64,000 nucleotides of DNA from Rathayibacter sp. SW19 (GCF_030866825.1 NZ_CP133020.1:3658001-3722000), one strand, 5' to 3'; shown: positions 17,645 through 27,229, numbered from the stretch's first letter. Program-made: numbers and translations. The notes: generated by a model from the sequence alone, not told the origin.

Positions 17645-19713
17645 TGACTACCCTCGACTTGACTCTTCGCGATGCGTTCAACGCGTATAAGGACTTGGTT
17701 GACGAAACCGAGCCACTGCTGACCGCATTGGACGAACACTCTGGTGATGGAGATTTCGGAGCCAACCTCCGCGGCGGCCTCACCCTCACATCTGCTCGCG
17801 TCGAGAACATCGACGGGCGGCAGATCTGGGGGGTTCTCGCCGGAGTGTTCCTAGACGAGGTCGGGGGCACAAGCGGTCCGCTGTTCGGACTGCTTTTCCA
17901 ACAGTTGCACGATGCCATGACTGCGGCGGATTCGATATCGTCAGTCCTACGCGATGGCGGCAGACGTGGACTCGAGGCGGTGAAGCGGGTCGGGGAAGCG
18001 CAGGTGGGTGACCGCACGCTCATTGATGCCCTCGAGCCCGGCGTCGCCGCGTTGGCGGCCAGCGATGATCTGGGAGCCGCTGTAGGTGTCGCAGTTAGCG
18101 CCGCATTGTCCACTCGTGACCTTGTCGCACGTCGCGGGCGCGCAAGTTACGTTGGTCGACGTGCCGTTGGCTATCCCGATCCCGGCGCAGTTGGAATTGC
18201 GCTCCTTTTCATCGCGTTCGGGCGAGCTGCGGGCGCAGACGTGCGGTCCGCGCTTGATCACCTGTTGGGCATGTCCAATCCCGCGGCTTTGAGCGACAAC
18301 GAGGTGATCTCGGAACTTGAGGGGGAGGGCGTCGAGGAGGTCTTGGCCGCGGCATATGACGCGCAGGTTCCACTTGCCGGCCTGACTCTGCGCGAACGGG
18401 CCCATCTGCTGGATGTGCTAGCAGATGCTCTCGAAGCAAATTCCGATGAACTCGTCGAGATCGCCGTTGAAGAAACGCACTTGATCGCCGGACGACTCTT
18501 CAATGAAGTGGCCCGCACCAGCTTCCAACTACGCCTCTTCGCAGATCTTGTTCGCAGCGGAGAATTCCTCGATGTCCGCCTTGATTCTGCGGATCCGACG
18601 TGGCCGGTTGCGCCACGGCCAGACCTTCGACGCTCTAATCGCCCAATTGGTCCAGTTCTCGTCTTCGCAGCGAGTAATTTCCCTTTTGCATTCTCCGTCC
18701 TGGGTGGTGATACCGCCTCAGCTCTTGCGGCTGGCAACCCTGTGGTGGTCAAGGCTCATCCAGGCCACATGCATCTGTCCCGGCGAACCATGCAGTTCGC
18801 GGTCATGGCGCTCTCAAGAGAGAGTGCACCCGCGGGCACACTCTCTCTTATTGAGGGGAAAGACAACGGCGTGAGTGCACTGGCGGATCGGCGTATCAAA
18901 GCCGCCGCGTTCACGGGGTCAATCCGAGGCGGGAGAGCGCTGTTCACGGTGGCGCAGGCCCGTCCAGACCCGATTCCCTTCTTCGGCGAGCTCGGGAGCA
19001 ACAACCCTGTCTTCGTGACGGCGTCCGCCGATGCCGACGGCGCCCACGAGATCGCCGACGGCTTCGTGCGCTCCTTCACCCAGAGCGCCGGCCAGCTTTG
19101 CACCAAGCCAGGGACCCTATTCGTTCCTGCCGGCTCTGAGGTCATCGCCGCGCTCCGACAGCACGCCCTGCCAGCACCCGCGGAACTGCTCAACGAGAGC
19201 ATACGCGCGGGCTTCAGGGACCGACTACGCGGACTGCGAAGTGCGCCGCATGTCAATACTCTGCGCTCCGACGGTGACCCATACGCCGAAAGCCCAGCCC
19301 CAATCATTTTGCACGCTCGCGGTGAAGACGTACTTGCGAGACCGTCGCTGTACCTCGACGAATGCTTCGGTCCCGCCGCGCTTGTCGTTGAGTACGACTC
19401 CGCAGAGCAAATGGTGCAACTTGCGGAAGCGTACGAAGGGCAGCTCACCGCGACGATCTTCGGAACAGATACCGACTCCCCTACCCACCTTGTCAATGCA
19501 CTGGCAGCGCGTGCAGGACGACTCCTGTGGCGCCAATGGCCCACCGGCGTCTCCGTGACTGGGGCGCAACAGCACGGTGGTCCCTACCCGGCCAGCACGG
19601 CACCGCAGACGACGTCCGTCGGCACCGGGGCGATCACCCGTTTTCTTCGTCCTGTGGCATTGCAGGGGTTTCCGCAACGCCTCCTCCCGTCCGAACTGAA
19701 GACTCCCGACTGA
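17644..19713 (+). CDS. Fusion protein: DhaL kinase subunit joined to an aldehyde dehydrogenase
   Basis: One uninterrupted frame of 689 aa. Residues 1-210 are a complete DhaL ATP-binding subunit: LDEHSGDGDFG with Mg-ATP aspartates D30, D35 and D37, GGTSGPLFG at 74-82, RTLIDAL at 124-130 and ARRGRASYVG at 162-171. Residues about 212-689 are an aldehyde dehydrogenase most like 2-ketoglutarate-semialdehyde (2,5-dioxovalerate) dehydrogenases: FAASNFPFAFSVLGGDTASA, K370, catalytic E449 (FFGELGSNNP) and C486 (SAGQLCTKPG). All catalytic residues are kept, but the ALDH part lacks the first 20-30 residues usual for the family. ATG 17644 overlaps the dhaK stop and follows GGAGGACGC. Fusion of these two activities is not an arrangement I know. 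Confidence 0.88.
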   Translation: MTTLDLTLRDAFNAYKDLVDETEPLLTALDEHSGDGDFGANLRGGLTLTSARVENIDGRQIWGVLAGVFLDEVGGTSGPLFGLLFQQLHDAMTAADSISSVLRDGGRRGLEAVKRVGEAQVGDRTLIDALEPGVAALAASDDLGAAVGVAVSAALSTRDLVARRGRASYVGRRAVGYPDPGAVGIALLFIAFGRAAGADVRSALDHLLGMSNPAALSDNEVISELEGEGVEEVLAAAYDAQVPLAGLTLRERAHLLDVLADALEANSDELVEIAVEETHLIAGRLFNEVARTSFQLRLFADLVRSGEFLDVRLDSADPTWPVAPRPDLRRSNRPIGPVLVFAASNFPFAFSVLGGDTASALAAGNPVVVKAHPGHMHLSRRTMQFAVMALSRESAPAGTLSLIEGKDNGVSALADRRIKAAAFTGSIRGGRALFTVAQARPDPIPFFGELGSNNPVFVTASADADGAHEIADGFVRSFTQSAGQLCTKPGTLFVPAGSEVIAALRQHALPAPAELLNESIRAGFRDRLRGLRSAPHVNTLRSDGDPYAESPAPIILHARGEDVLARPSLYLDECFGPAALVVEYDSAEQMVQLAEAYEGQLTATIFGTDTDSPTHLVNALAARAGRLLWRQWPTGVSVTGAQQHGGPYPASTAPQTTSVGTGAITRFLRPVALQGFPQRLLPSELKTPD

Positions 19714-19729
19714 CAGAGTATCTGCACCG

Positions 19730-20116
19730 TTGAGCGCCGGTGATTATTGCAGTTAGGCGCCACCGGATCGACTCGTTGAGCGCCACCGGATATTCGCACT
19801 GAGCGCCACTTCTAGGAGCACGATCGAAGGCTGGCCAGCGGAAGCCCTCGAACCGCGCTGATCGCGCACGCCTCGGCGTCGGGACTCGCCCACGTGGCAC
19901 GAAATCGACGGCAAGGGCAGGCAACGCCTGCCCGCGGCAGTTCCTCACGATCCTCCTAAAGGCACCGCGCGTCGCGGTCGTCGACTCACGTCACTGTCGA
20001 TCGCCGTCCACGACGCCCACGCGGGAAACTGTCCACGGCGTCCGGGAGGGGTGGCGCTCAACCCTGCGAACGGGATCGTCACAAGTGGCGCTCACTCGCA
20101 ATACTCCTGGCGCTCA
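19730..20116. mobile_element. Short IS21-like derivative with repeated 10-bp ends, no transposase
   Basis: TGAGCGCCAC-type motifs occur four times on the left (near 19730, 19754, 19777 and 19800, spacing about 23) and three times in inverted orientation as GTGGCGCTCA on the right (near 20051, 20085 and 20107). Repeated terminal motifs with 22-24 base spacing are typical of IS21-family ends. The roughly 240 bases between carry no gene, so this looks like an internally deleted, non-autonomous copy. Another IS21-type element at 57160 has the same design but different repeat sequence. Confidence 0.6.
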
Positions 20117-20199
20117 AAACATCGAATATTCATAATGAGGAGGTGTGCAGCCACGGGGTTCGTCCACAGCCATCACGGAAACTTCCTCGAGGCGTTGTC

Positions 20200-20500
20200 G
20201 GGTAATCGAATAGGATCCGTCTGCCCTCAGCGACGATCGCCGCCTTGGCGATGTCCCGCGACACGGTCAGACCCTCGGCGACACGGGTGACGGTCAGGAG
20301 ATCGCAGGCGATGCCTTCCAACCACCACCGCGGGACAGTTTCCAGCGTGGTCGCGCTGCGGCCGACGTGTCATGCCACCAGACCGGTCCGCGGCCGCACG
20401 TTTGTAGCGGTGCACCCGCACTGCGAGTGTTTTCGGCCACCTCCAAGCGGATCTGTGCGAGGCGACGGATCACCGTGTCTCGCGGCACGCCGGACATCCG
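20200..20500 (-). pseudogene. Fragment of an ISL3-family transposase
   Basis: On the minus strand, pieces in three frames match residues of about 60-165 of the intact ISL3 transposase at 58525-59868: MSGVPRDTVIRRLAQI (from about 20497), VHRYK (about 20415), LSRGG, and EGIACDLLTVTRVAEGLTVS followed by AAIVAEGRRIL (20321-20215). No terminal repeats or catalytic residues remain. It is an old, unrelated copy of the same family. Confidence 0.75.
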
Positions 20501-20744
20501 CGGGCGCGGCGTCCGCCATCCGGCTCGATCACCCTGTACCCCCACTCAGCCCGATTCGGTCGAGACGATATCCGGTTACCGGAAGGTCGAGCTGGTCGGG
20601 CAGCCACGAGGTGGATTGGGTCACGACGACCATGTAAGGAAGAGCGAGTGGTGCATTGTGTATCCAAGCTCTCTCGCGAGGCCCTCACATCAGGGCACCG
20701 AGGCACCAGATCCGCTACACCGTCGCTCGTGGAGCCACGTCCCC
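20501..20744. other. Gap without recognisable gene
   Basis: Sequence between the ISL3 fragment and the AroE-like gene; no supported coding region or repeat is seen. Confidence 0.4.
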
Positions 20745-21533
20745 TCATCCCAAGAACGAGAGAATGTCCATTATCTGCGCTCTTTGCATGTCCATTCCCG
20801 TAACGATTTCACAGCCCGAGCCGGCCGCTGATTTCAGTAATTGCGTTGGATTCGGCGACGTAACGACATCGGCCACAGCAGCGTGCCGCGGTAGCATTTC
20901 CGACTCCACTGGAATTCCTGGATTGATGGGTGACCCAACACTCGTCGCATTTATCAGGATGTCGGCATTCGTCACGTCGCTCATAGTCCCGACCATAGTT
21001 GAAACCGCTGGATCGAATGCCTTGAGTTCCTCAACTAGTTTTACCGCCCGTAATTCCGACCGGTTGACGATGCTGATAGCCGCTGGCGATTCTCCAGCTA
21101 AGGCAAATGAGATGGACCTGCCAACCGCTCCCGCGCCTAATACCACGATCCGTGCCCCCCGCAGCGGAATCCCACGCACCAGAAGGCACCGTACCATCGC
21201 GGTGCCATCCAATTGGTCGCCAACCAAATTGCCGTCAGACGTGCGCCGCACGACGTTCACGTTGCCCGCCACTGCGGCGCGGCGCGTAAAACTGTCAATC
21301 AACGACAGAACCGGCACCTTATACGGCATGGTCACGATGAACCCCGCGAGATTATTCCAGCCGCGAGCGGTTCTCAACAGATTGTCCAAGCCATCATCCG
21401 CAATCTCCACCGGAATAAAAGCCACATCAACCTCAAGACGAGCCGCTACGGCATTCATCGTCGCGGGTGCCTGCGCAGCGTGCAATGGGTATCCAACAAT
21501 TCCGCAGATGCGAGTCATTCCAGTAATTTCCAT
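20745..21533 (-). CDS. Shikimate dehydrogenase family (AroE-like) protein
   Basis: 262 aa with the AroE fold: N-terminal GIVGYPLHAAQAPATMNA, middle FIVTMPYKVPVL with the catalytic lysine position kept, GDQLDGTAMVRCL, and a Rossmann motif VVLGAGAVGRS. The substrate-binding serine pair of true AroE (usually S-x-S after GxPxxH) is replaced by AQA, and the usual N-T-D-G is QLDG. A substrate other than shikimate is therefore likely. ATG 21533 follows GCGGGAAATC; upstream starts to 21554 exist. It lies about 210 bases downstream of the LacI regulator on the same strand and may be the last gene of the ABC operon. Confidence 0.82.
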   Translation of the reverse strand: MEITGMTRICGIVGYPLHAAQAPATMNAVAARLEVDVAFIPVEIADDGLDNLLRTARGWNNLAGFIVTMPYKVPVLSLIDSFTRRAAVAGNVNVVRRTSDGNLVGDQLDGTAMVRCLLVRGIPLRGARIVVLGAGAVGRSISFALAGESPAAISIVNRSELRAVKLVEELKAFDPAVSTMVGTMSDVTNADILINATSVGSPINPGIPVESEMLPRHAAVADVVTSPNPTQLLKSAAGSGCEIVTGMDMQRAQIMDILSFLG

Positions 21534-21763
21534 GATTTCCCGCTTTCCACGCAACCGTCAAGCTGCCATCGTCGGCTCGCGCTCGTCGCGTTTAGGACAT
21601 TCGGTTGTGTCGATTTCTCGATTAAGCTGCCACGGCCTGAACATCAGATTGATACCCGACTCTGACGGCCCTCCGTGGGATGCGCAGATACCAGGGGCGA
21701 CACCTCGGTCTCCGCCACAATCACCCGTGGTTGATGGTGAGGTGACTGCCCACCTTCGCAGTT

Positions 21764-22789
21764 TTATCGAGACCCACTGGCAGATCTGACTCTGCCCGTC
21801 GATCCACGTAATGTCAGCTCTGCCTTTAGTACTTCGTCTGGCATCTCTCCACTCTCGCCTCCGATTCTCAACAGAAGGCGCTCACCCACTCGCGTACCGA
21901 TGTCATAGGCCGGTTGCGCGAGAACGCTCAGCGGCGGGTCCATCATGTTGAACAAGTCCATGTCGTCAAATCCGATCAACGACACATCATCAGGAATGCG
22001 CATGCGCATGGCTCTTGCAGCCTGCACGGCTCCGACCGTGAACAGGTTGTTGTAGGCGAAAACACCAGTGGGTCGCGGCGAACCGGACAGCGCGTCCATC
22101 ATCGTCCGAACCCCACCAATAACACCCAGCGATTCGTCGATCGCAAAACCCTGCACTTGGACACCTGTCTCCAAGCAGGCTCCGAAGAAGCCGTCCCGAC
22201 GTTCCGAAGCAGTGGTCCCTCCGCCAGCGCCAGCAAGAACTGCTAGGTTCGTGTGGCCGAGTGAAACCAAATGCATTGCCGCACGAAAACCCGCGTCATA
22301 GTTGTCGATGCCGATCGCCGATATGAGTGATCCCGCTCTCCGCGCCACTCTGCTGTCGAAGAGCACGACTGGGACTCCGTGTTCCGCCATTCTCTCGAGG
22401 CGTTCCTCGCCCTCACTGCCCACGGACAGTGCTACACCGTCCACCAACCTTGTCATAAAGCGTGAGATCAGTCGCTGTTCTCTATCTTCATCGAAATCGG
22501 AACTGCAAACCAGAACCAGGTATCCGCCAGATCCCACCACATCTTCGATGCCCCGAACCACTTGCGAATAGAAAGGGTTCGTAATATCTCGTACAAGCAC
22601 CCCAATCAGGCCCGTCCGACCCGTTGATAGGCTCTTTGCTACTGCATTTCGCACATAGCCCAACTCAGTGACCACAGAGCCGACTCGATCTGCCAGTTCA
22701 GCGCTGACGTGCGCGGTGTTGTCTAGCACCCTCGCTACCGTTGCCGTAGAAACTCCGGCTGCTTTCGCAACGTCGCGTAGGCTTGTCAA
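21764..22789 (-). CDS. LacI-family transcriptional regulator
   Basis: 341 aa. N-terminal HTH (TSLRDVAKAAGVSTATVARVL, residues 2-22) followed by a hinge and a periplasmic-binding-type effector domain beginning GLIGVLVRDITNPFYSQVVRG, with GFDDMDLFNMMDPPLSVLAQ near the C-terminus. An in-frame TGA lies just upstream, so translation must start at TTG 22789, which shares bases with the stop of the ABC ATPase gene (TTGA). It is therefore translationally coupled to the transporter and probably represses it through the palindrome at 27230-27245. The inducer is presumably the transported sugar or a metabolite of it. Confidence 0.93.
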   Translation of the reverse strand: MTSLRDVAKAAGVSTATVARVLDNTAHVSAELADRVGSVVTELGYVRNAVAKSLSTGRTGLIGVLVRDITNPFYSQVVRGIEDVVGSGGYLVLVCSSDFDEDREQRLISRFMTRLVDGVALSVGSEGEERLERMAEHGVPVVLFDSRVARRAGSLISAIGIDNYDAGFRAAMHLVSLGHTNLAVLAGAGGGTTASERRDGFFGACLETGVQVQGFAIDESLGVIGGVRTMMDALSGSPRPTGVFAYNNLFTVGAVQAARAMRMRIPDDVSLIGFDDMDLFNMMDPPLSVLAQPAYDIGTRVGERLLLRIGGESGEMPDEVLKAELTLRGSTGRVRSASGSR

Positions 22790-23916
22790 GTGTCAGCACC
22801 CTCGACGCGGAGACCCGATTCTGAGTCGAACCAATGCACATCGGCACGCTCAAACCCAATCACGACGTCGTCCCCGCTGAAGACCGCGAGTTGCGAACCG
22901 GACGTAGTTATTAGTTCCTCTCCCTGCACACGCAATCGATACACCCACGAGTTCCCCTGGTTCTCGACAACAAAGACGCGCCCGGTTAATCGCACCTCGC
23001 CAAATGCATCGTCGGGTCGAAGAGTGAGTCGCTCTGGCCGGACCCCCATTAAAAGGCGCTCAGCCGGAATCCCGGTCTCTCGCTCCTTATCCCGGAACAT
23101 ATCCTCGAGATCAGCCCCGCCGCCCAACTGGGAGTACCCAGCTATGTTCATGGGAGGGCTGCCCACAAACTTAGCGACGAAAACATTGCGCGGCTTCTCG
23201 TACACCTCGTGGGGCGAGCCTACCTGCTGGATCTCACCCCTATTCAACACGACGACCCTCGTCGCCATAGTCATTGCTTCCACCTGATCGTGTGTCACAT
23301 ACACGAAGGTGCGGCCCACCCGTTTATGTAACGCGCTGATCTCCACCCTCATCTGCTGTCTCAACTTCGCATCTAAGTTCGACAGCGGTTCGTCGAGGAG
23401 AAAGAGTGATGGATTGCGAACGAGAGAGCGTGCCAGTGCGACCCGCTGCCGCTGACCGCCCGACAACTCCTTTGGCTTGCTGTCGAGCAGGTTCAAAATT
23501 TCGAGAGAATCAGCAACCTTCCGTACGCTGTCTCCCACCGAACCATGGCTTACAGCGCGCTTCAGTATACGGCGGTTCAAAATAGGGACCCACATCAGAT
23601 TCCGCCACCGTTCCAACGCAAGAGGCAGGCCAATATTCTCGCGAACGGTGAAATGCGGGTACAAGGCATACGTCTGAAACACGAACGCCATGTTGCGTCT
23701 GCGAGGGTCCAGACCAGTGATATCCCGCCCTCCCAGCACAACCGCACCGAATGATGGTTCGGCCAGTCCAGCAATAATCCGCAGCAGGGTCGACTTTCCG
23801 CAACCCGAGGGGCCCAACAGAACGAGAAACTCAGCGTCTTGCACCTCCAGGGAGATGTGCTCCAAAACATTGCGTCCCCCAAAGGACTTTCCTATATCAC
23901 GCAGCTCAAGCACCAA
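22786..23916 (-). CDS. Sugar ABC transporter ATP-binding protein (MalK/UgpC type)
   Basis: 376 aa. Walker A GPSGCGKST near residue 36, signature LSGGQRQRVALARSL, Walker B LFLLDEPLSNLD, H-loop FVYVTHDQVEAMTMA, and a C-terminal regulatory (TOBE/OB) domain of about 130 residues as in MalK. It powers the importer formed with the two permeases upstream. An insertion of about 25 residues between FTVRENIGLPLAL and VADSLEIL is longer than usual for the family. The start is TTG 23916 or GTG 23913 behind GGCGGAG. Its stop overlaps the LacI start. Confidence 0.93.
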   Translation of the reverse strand: MVLELRDIGKSFGGRNVLEHISLEVQDAEFLVLLGPSGCGKSTLLRIIAGLAEPSFGAVVLGGRDITGLDPRRRNMAFVFQTYALYPHFTVRENIGLPLALERWRNLMWVPILNRRILKRAVSHGSVGDSVRKVADSLEILNLLDSKPKELSGGQRQRVALARSLVRNPSLFLLDEPLSNLDAKLRQQMRVEISALHKRVGRTFVYVTHDQVEAMTMATRVVVLNRGEIQQVGSPHEVYEKPRNVFVAKFVGSPPMNIAGYSQLGGGADLEDMFRDKERETGIPAERLLMGVRPERLTLRPDDAFGEVRLTGRVFVVENQGNSWVYRLRVQGEELITTSGSQLAVFSGDDVVIGFERADVHWFDSESGLRVEGADT

Positions 23917-23931
23917 AACTCCGCCAATCCA

Positions 23932-24756
23932 CTAGCCCTTGACCGCCCCTGCGGCCATCCCAGACACGATGCTCCGTTGGGCAAGTAAGAAAAACACGAC
24001 CGCCGGCAACGCGAACACCAACGCCGCTGCCATCACAAGTTCTATCGGGGTGATGAACTGCCCTTGGAACGAAGCCAATCCGATAGACGCCGGCCACAGA
24101 CTCGCATTCGATATGAATGTATTGGCGAATAAGAACTCATTCCACCCCGCGAAGAAGCTGATCACCGCGGCAGCAGCGATACTAGGCTTGACGAGAGGCA
24201 GGACGACAAGGCTCAAGATGCCCATCCGCGGGCAACCGTCAATCCGGGCAGATTCTTCAATCTCAATCGGAACATCATCGATGGCAGCTTTGAGGATGAA
24301 AGCCGCAACGGGCATCACAAATGCCGTATTCGCAAGCACCAATCCGCCGAGGTTATTCAGTAGACCGAGCGTCGTGAAGATCGCATACAGGGGCACCACC
24401 AGCAATGCCTCGGGCAGCATCTGCGTCGAAAAGAGCAGGAATCCGACGATTCCCTTGCCATAAAACTTGAACCGACTTAGTGCATAACCGGCGAGCACCC
24501 CCAACGCGAGGCTCAGGACGGTTGTGCCGGCGGCAATCCAGAACGAATTCCCAAGCCACACACCCACCGGCACTTTAGCGAATGCCGCAGGAATGTCTCC
24601 GATGCGCTCTAAGTGAAGCCAAAGGGACTGCCCACTCTTATACAGCTCGTTGGTGGAACTTAGTGCGGTATTTAGCATCCAATAAATCGGAAACCCCGCG
24701 AACCCAACGAGCAGCACTAACAGTAGTATGCGAACTGCACGCGCAATTGCGTTCAT
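23932..24756 (-). CDS. Carbohydrate ABC transporter permease (MalG type)
   Basis: 274 aa inner-membrane protein with six predicted helices, starting with a hydrophobic segment at residues 10-28. The cytoplasmic EAA loop is present as ESARIDGCPRMGILSLVVLP (about residues 185-204), which docks onto the ATPase. ATG 24756 lies 4 bases after the stop of the partner permease. Part of the five-gene transporter and regulator operon 27135-21764. Confidence 0.93.
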   Translation of the reverse strand: MNAIARAVRILLLVLLVGFAGFPIYWMLNTALSSTNELYKSGQSLWLHLERIGDIPAAFAKVPVGVWLGNSFWIAAGTTVLSLALGVLAGYALSRFKFYGKGIVGFLLFSTQMLPEALLVVPLYAIFTTLGLLNNLGGLVLANTAFVMPVAAFILKAAIDDVPIEIEESARIDGCPRMGILSLVVLPLVKPSIAAAAVISFFAGWNEFLFANTFISNASLWPASIGLASFQGQFITPIELVMAAALVFALPAVVFFLLAQRSIVSGMAAGAVKG

Positions 24757-24760
24757 CCTG

Positions 24761-25672
24761 CTACCGATCCTTCCGCATCTGCCACCATTGAACTAGAAAG
24801 TATGCTCCCGTGACGATTAGGGACAGCAATAACCCAAGCCCGCCGATTGCTGCCGCTCTACCCAGCTGCTGATTTTGAAACGCTGTCCGGTAAATGTTTA
24901 CCACCAGCGTGTTCGTGCTATCCAACGGTCCACCACCGGTCAAGAGGAATATGATCTCAAATCGACGGATGGACCAAATCGTCATCAACAACGACATGAT
25001 TTGGATGACCGGCAGAATGTGTGGAAGCGTCACCGCCCTAAACGACTGAAATCGATTCGCGCCATCGAGCCATGTCGCCTCACGAAGCTCCAGCGGGACG
25101 CTCTGCAACGCAGCCAATACCACGAGCATCACGATGGGAAACACGACCCAGACGGTCGCGATGAGAACAGATACCAGCGCGATGCTTGGGTCAATAACCC
25201 AGCCGTGGCGGCCCAGTCCTAGCGCACCGCTGATGCGGTTGAGGATTCCCCCCTCGTTGTAATACATCCAAGAGAAGATCAAGGCTGTCGCGACCGTGGG
25301 AACAGCATAAGGAATTGCGACGATTCCCCTAACAACCGTGATTCCTTTGAATTTCGAATCGAGTAGGATCGCCGCCGCAGTTCCGAGGCCCACCGCGAAA
25401 ACAACTGTCACTACGGTGTATATGAGCGTAATGCCTACGGAACTCCAAAACTGATCGCTCCTCAGAAGATTTTCATAGTTGCGTAAACCGATTCCCTCGC
25501 CACCCGAGGGATTGACGAGATCCGTCTCCGTAAAACTCAGCCGTAGGCCATCCATCAGCGGGATTAGCGTAAAAATGATCAAGTACACGACCGAAGGCCC
25601 GATAAAGACATACGGGGCTGCCGCGCGGAGCCATCTCCCGGATGAACCGCGCGACGGCGTCACGGCGGGCAT
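24761..25672 (-). CDS. Carbohydrate ABC transporter permease (MalF type)
   Basis: 303 aa permease with an N-terminal helix (APYVFIGPSVVYLIIFTLIP) and the EAA loop EATWLDGANRFQSFRAVTLP, followed by the FLLTGGGPLDSTNTL stretch typical of sugar permeases. ATG 25672 is preferred; the frame stays open to 25765, but the extra residues are not like the family. It forms a heterodimer with the downstream MalG-type permease. Confidence 0.92.
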   Translation of the reverse strand: MPAVTPSRGSSGRWLRAAAPYVFIGPSVVYLIIFTLIPLMDGLRLSFTETDLVNPSGGEGIGLRNYENLLRSDQFWSSVGITLIYTVVTVVFAVGLGTAAAILLDSKFKGITVVRGIVAIPYAVPTVATALIFSWMYYNEGGILNRISGALGLGRHGWVIDPSIALVSVLIATVWVVFPIVMLVVLAALQSVPLELREATWLDGANRFQSFRAVTLPHILPVIQIMSLLMTIWSIRRFEIIFLLTGGGPLDSTNTLVVNIYRTAFQNQQLGRAAAIGGLGLLLSLIVTGAYFLVQWWQMRKDR

Positions 25673-25839
25673 TTCTGTACCTGCAAGGCGCGAGGCGGAG
25701 CGGACATCGTTCAAGAGAATCTCACATTCATCTCGTGGCAGGTGCCACAGTGCTTCAGCACGCACGCGCCCGATGGCGCTGGCTATCCCAGCGCCATCGA
25801 ACCACGCAAGTGCAGACTATTCAGACAGCTGTGCTTGGG

Positions 25840-27135
25840 TCAGCCAAACTGATTTACAACTTGGTTCTGCACCCCGGTGAGGGCAGCCTTGACGTCTCCG
25901 CCGTTTGTCACCAGGCCTTGAACTGCCGTCAGGAACACGTTGTAGATGGCACGACTGTTCTTTGCGTACCCCGCGACGACGCTGTCCGTCGAATGCTTCC
26001 CAAGTTCCATGAACTCCGTCGCGAACGGGTTTGCCTTCACGAAGGCTGGCTCGAGTGGCACATCCGTCGCCAACGTAGTGTCAGTCAGTGCAGTTCGAAG
26101 CCCCTTTTGAGCTTTTTCGCTCAATACATATCGGACGAAGTCCTTAGCTTCGCTGACATGACTGCTGTACTTGTTGACCGCCAGAATGATCGCGGTATGA
26201 CCGCCCGGATGCGGGAAGGGCAACGGCGCTACTCCCAGATTCATCCCATTGATCAAATTCTTCGGATCTTGGGTAAGGGTCGAGGCGACGCCAGCGTTTT
26301 CAATCACGAATCCGACTTGATTTAGCGCGAACGCCTGACGCAAAGTAGACGAACTGTCCCCTACCGGCACCGCACCAGAGCGGAACAGGTCAACATACGC
26401 TTTGATCGCCGCGATGTTTTTTGGAGAGTTGATTGTGAGTTTGCCATTCTGGCTCAGCGCACCACCGAAGCCTGAAATCCAGTTGTTGATCTCAAGAGTC
26501 CAGCCATCGAGTTCGTTGATGTTGGAGCGGTTCGCGTAACCCCAGATTCCTAGCTTTTCGTGCACTTCTTTGGCCGCCGCAACCAGTTCCGGATACGTGG
26601 TGGGAATTGAGATTCCAGCCTTCGCCATGAGATCCTTGTTGTACATCAGCGCATAGTCGGACTGCTCCCACGCGAGGCCGTAATACTTGCCTTTGATCTT
26701 TCCGAAATCGTTCGTGTGGTTGAGGGTACCCTTGTACTCCTTGGCGATGTCGTCGAGTGGGACCAACAAGCCTGCGTCCGCGAACGTCGAGAACTGGCTG
26801 TCTTGGAGGACGAAGACGTCAGGTCCACCTTTAGCGCCGACCTCAGTTGCGATCTTGTCAGCATAATTTGCATAGGGAATGCCGACACGTTGGACCGTGA
26901 TGTTGTTTTGGGGACCGTGATAGTCCTTCAGGGCATTCCATATGGCATCACCCTTTCCAGGCTCTTCAAATTCCCAGGCGGAGAATGCGAGGTTCACGGG
27001 TCCACTGTCTGCCTTAGAACTGGAACTGGATGCGCTGTTCCCTCCACTCCCAGCGCTACATCCCGCGCCAACCATTGCCAAGGATACAGCGAGCGCGGTC
27101 AGGCCAACCAACCGGCCATATCGCCTACGTTCCAT
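25840..27135 (-). CDS. Sugar ABC transporter substrate-binding lipoprotein
   Basis: 431 aa family 1 extracellular solute-binding protein. A lipoprotein signal peptide (arginine-rich start, hydrophobic core, lipobox VGAGC with the acylated cysteine at residue 26) is followed by a serine-rich linker and a binding domain (VNLAFSAWEFEEPGKG onwards). The ATG at 27135 follows AAGGGAGCTT; open frame further upstream is not needed. It captures the substrate outside the membrane for the permeases encoded next. A good promoter and a LacI-type palindrome lie 95-145 bases upstream. Confidence 0.93.
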   Translation of the reverse strand: MERRRYGRLVGLTALAVSLAMVGAGCSAGSGGNSASSSSSKADSGPVNLAFSAWEFEEPGKGDAIWNALKDYHGPQNNITVQRVGIPYANYADKIATEVGAKGGPDVFVLQDSQFSTFADAGLLVPLDDIAKEYKGTLNHTNDFGKIKGKYYGLAWEQSDYALMYNKDLMAKAGISIPTTYPELVAAAKEVHEKLGIWGYANRSNINELDGWTLEINNWISGFGGALSQNGKLTINSPKNIAAIKAYVDLFRSGAVPVGDSSSTLRQAFALNQVGFVIENAGVASTLTQDPKNLINGMNLGVAPLPFPHPGGHTAIILAVNKYSSHVSEAKDFVRYVLSEKAQKGLRTALTDTTLATDVPLEPAFVKANPFATEFMELGKHSTDSVVAGYAKNSRAIYNVFLTAVQGLVTNGGDVKAALTGVQNQVVNQFG

Positions 27136-27229
27136 TGTCCAAGCTCCCTTGCTCGTTTCGCGTAAAATCCGCGCAGTTCGACAACTGCGTTGGCCACCGA
27201 CGGCTACTGGTTGATGTTTAGTGCAATCC

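Noticed and set aside
18756..19544. 262-aa minus-strand open frame opposite the ALDH domain
   Set aside because: Antisense to conserved ALDH motifs; serine/arginine-rich noise.
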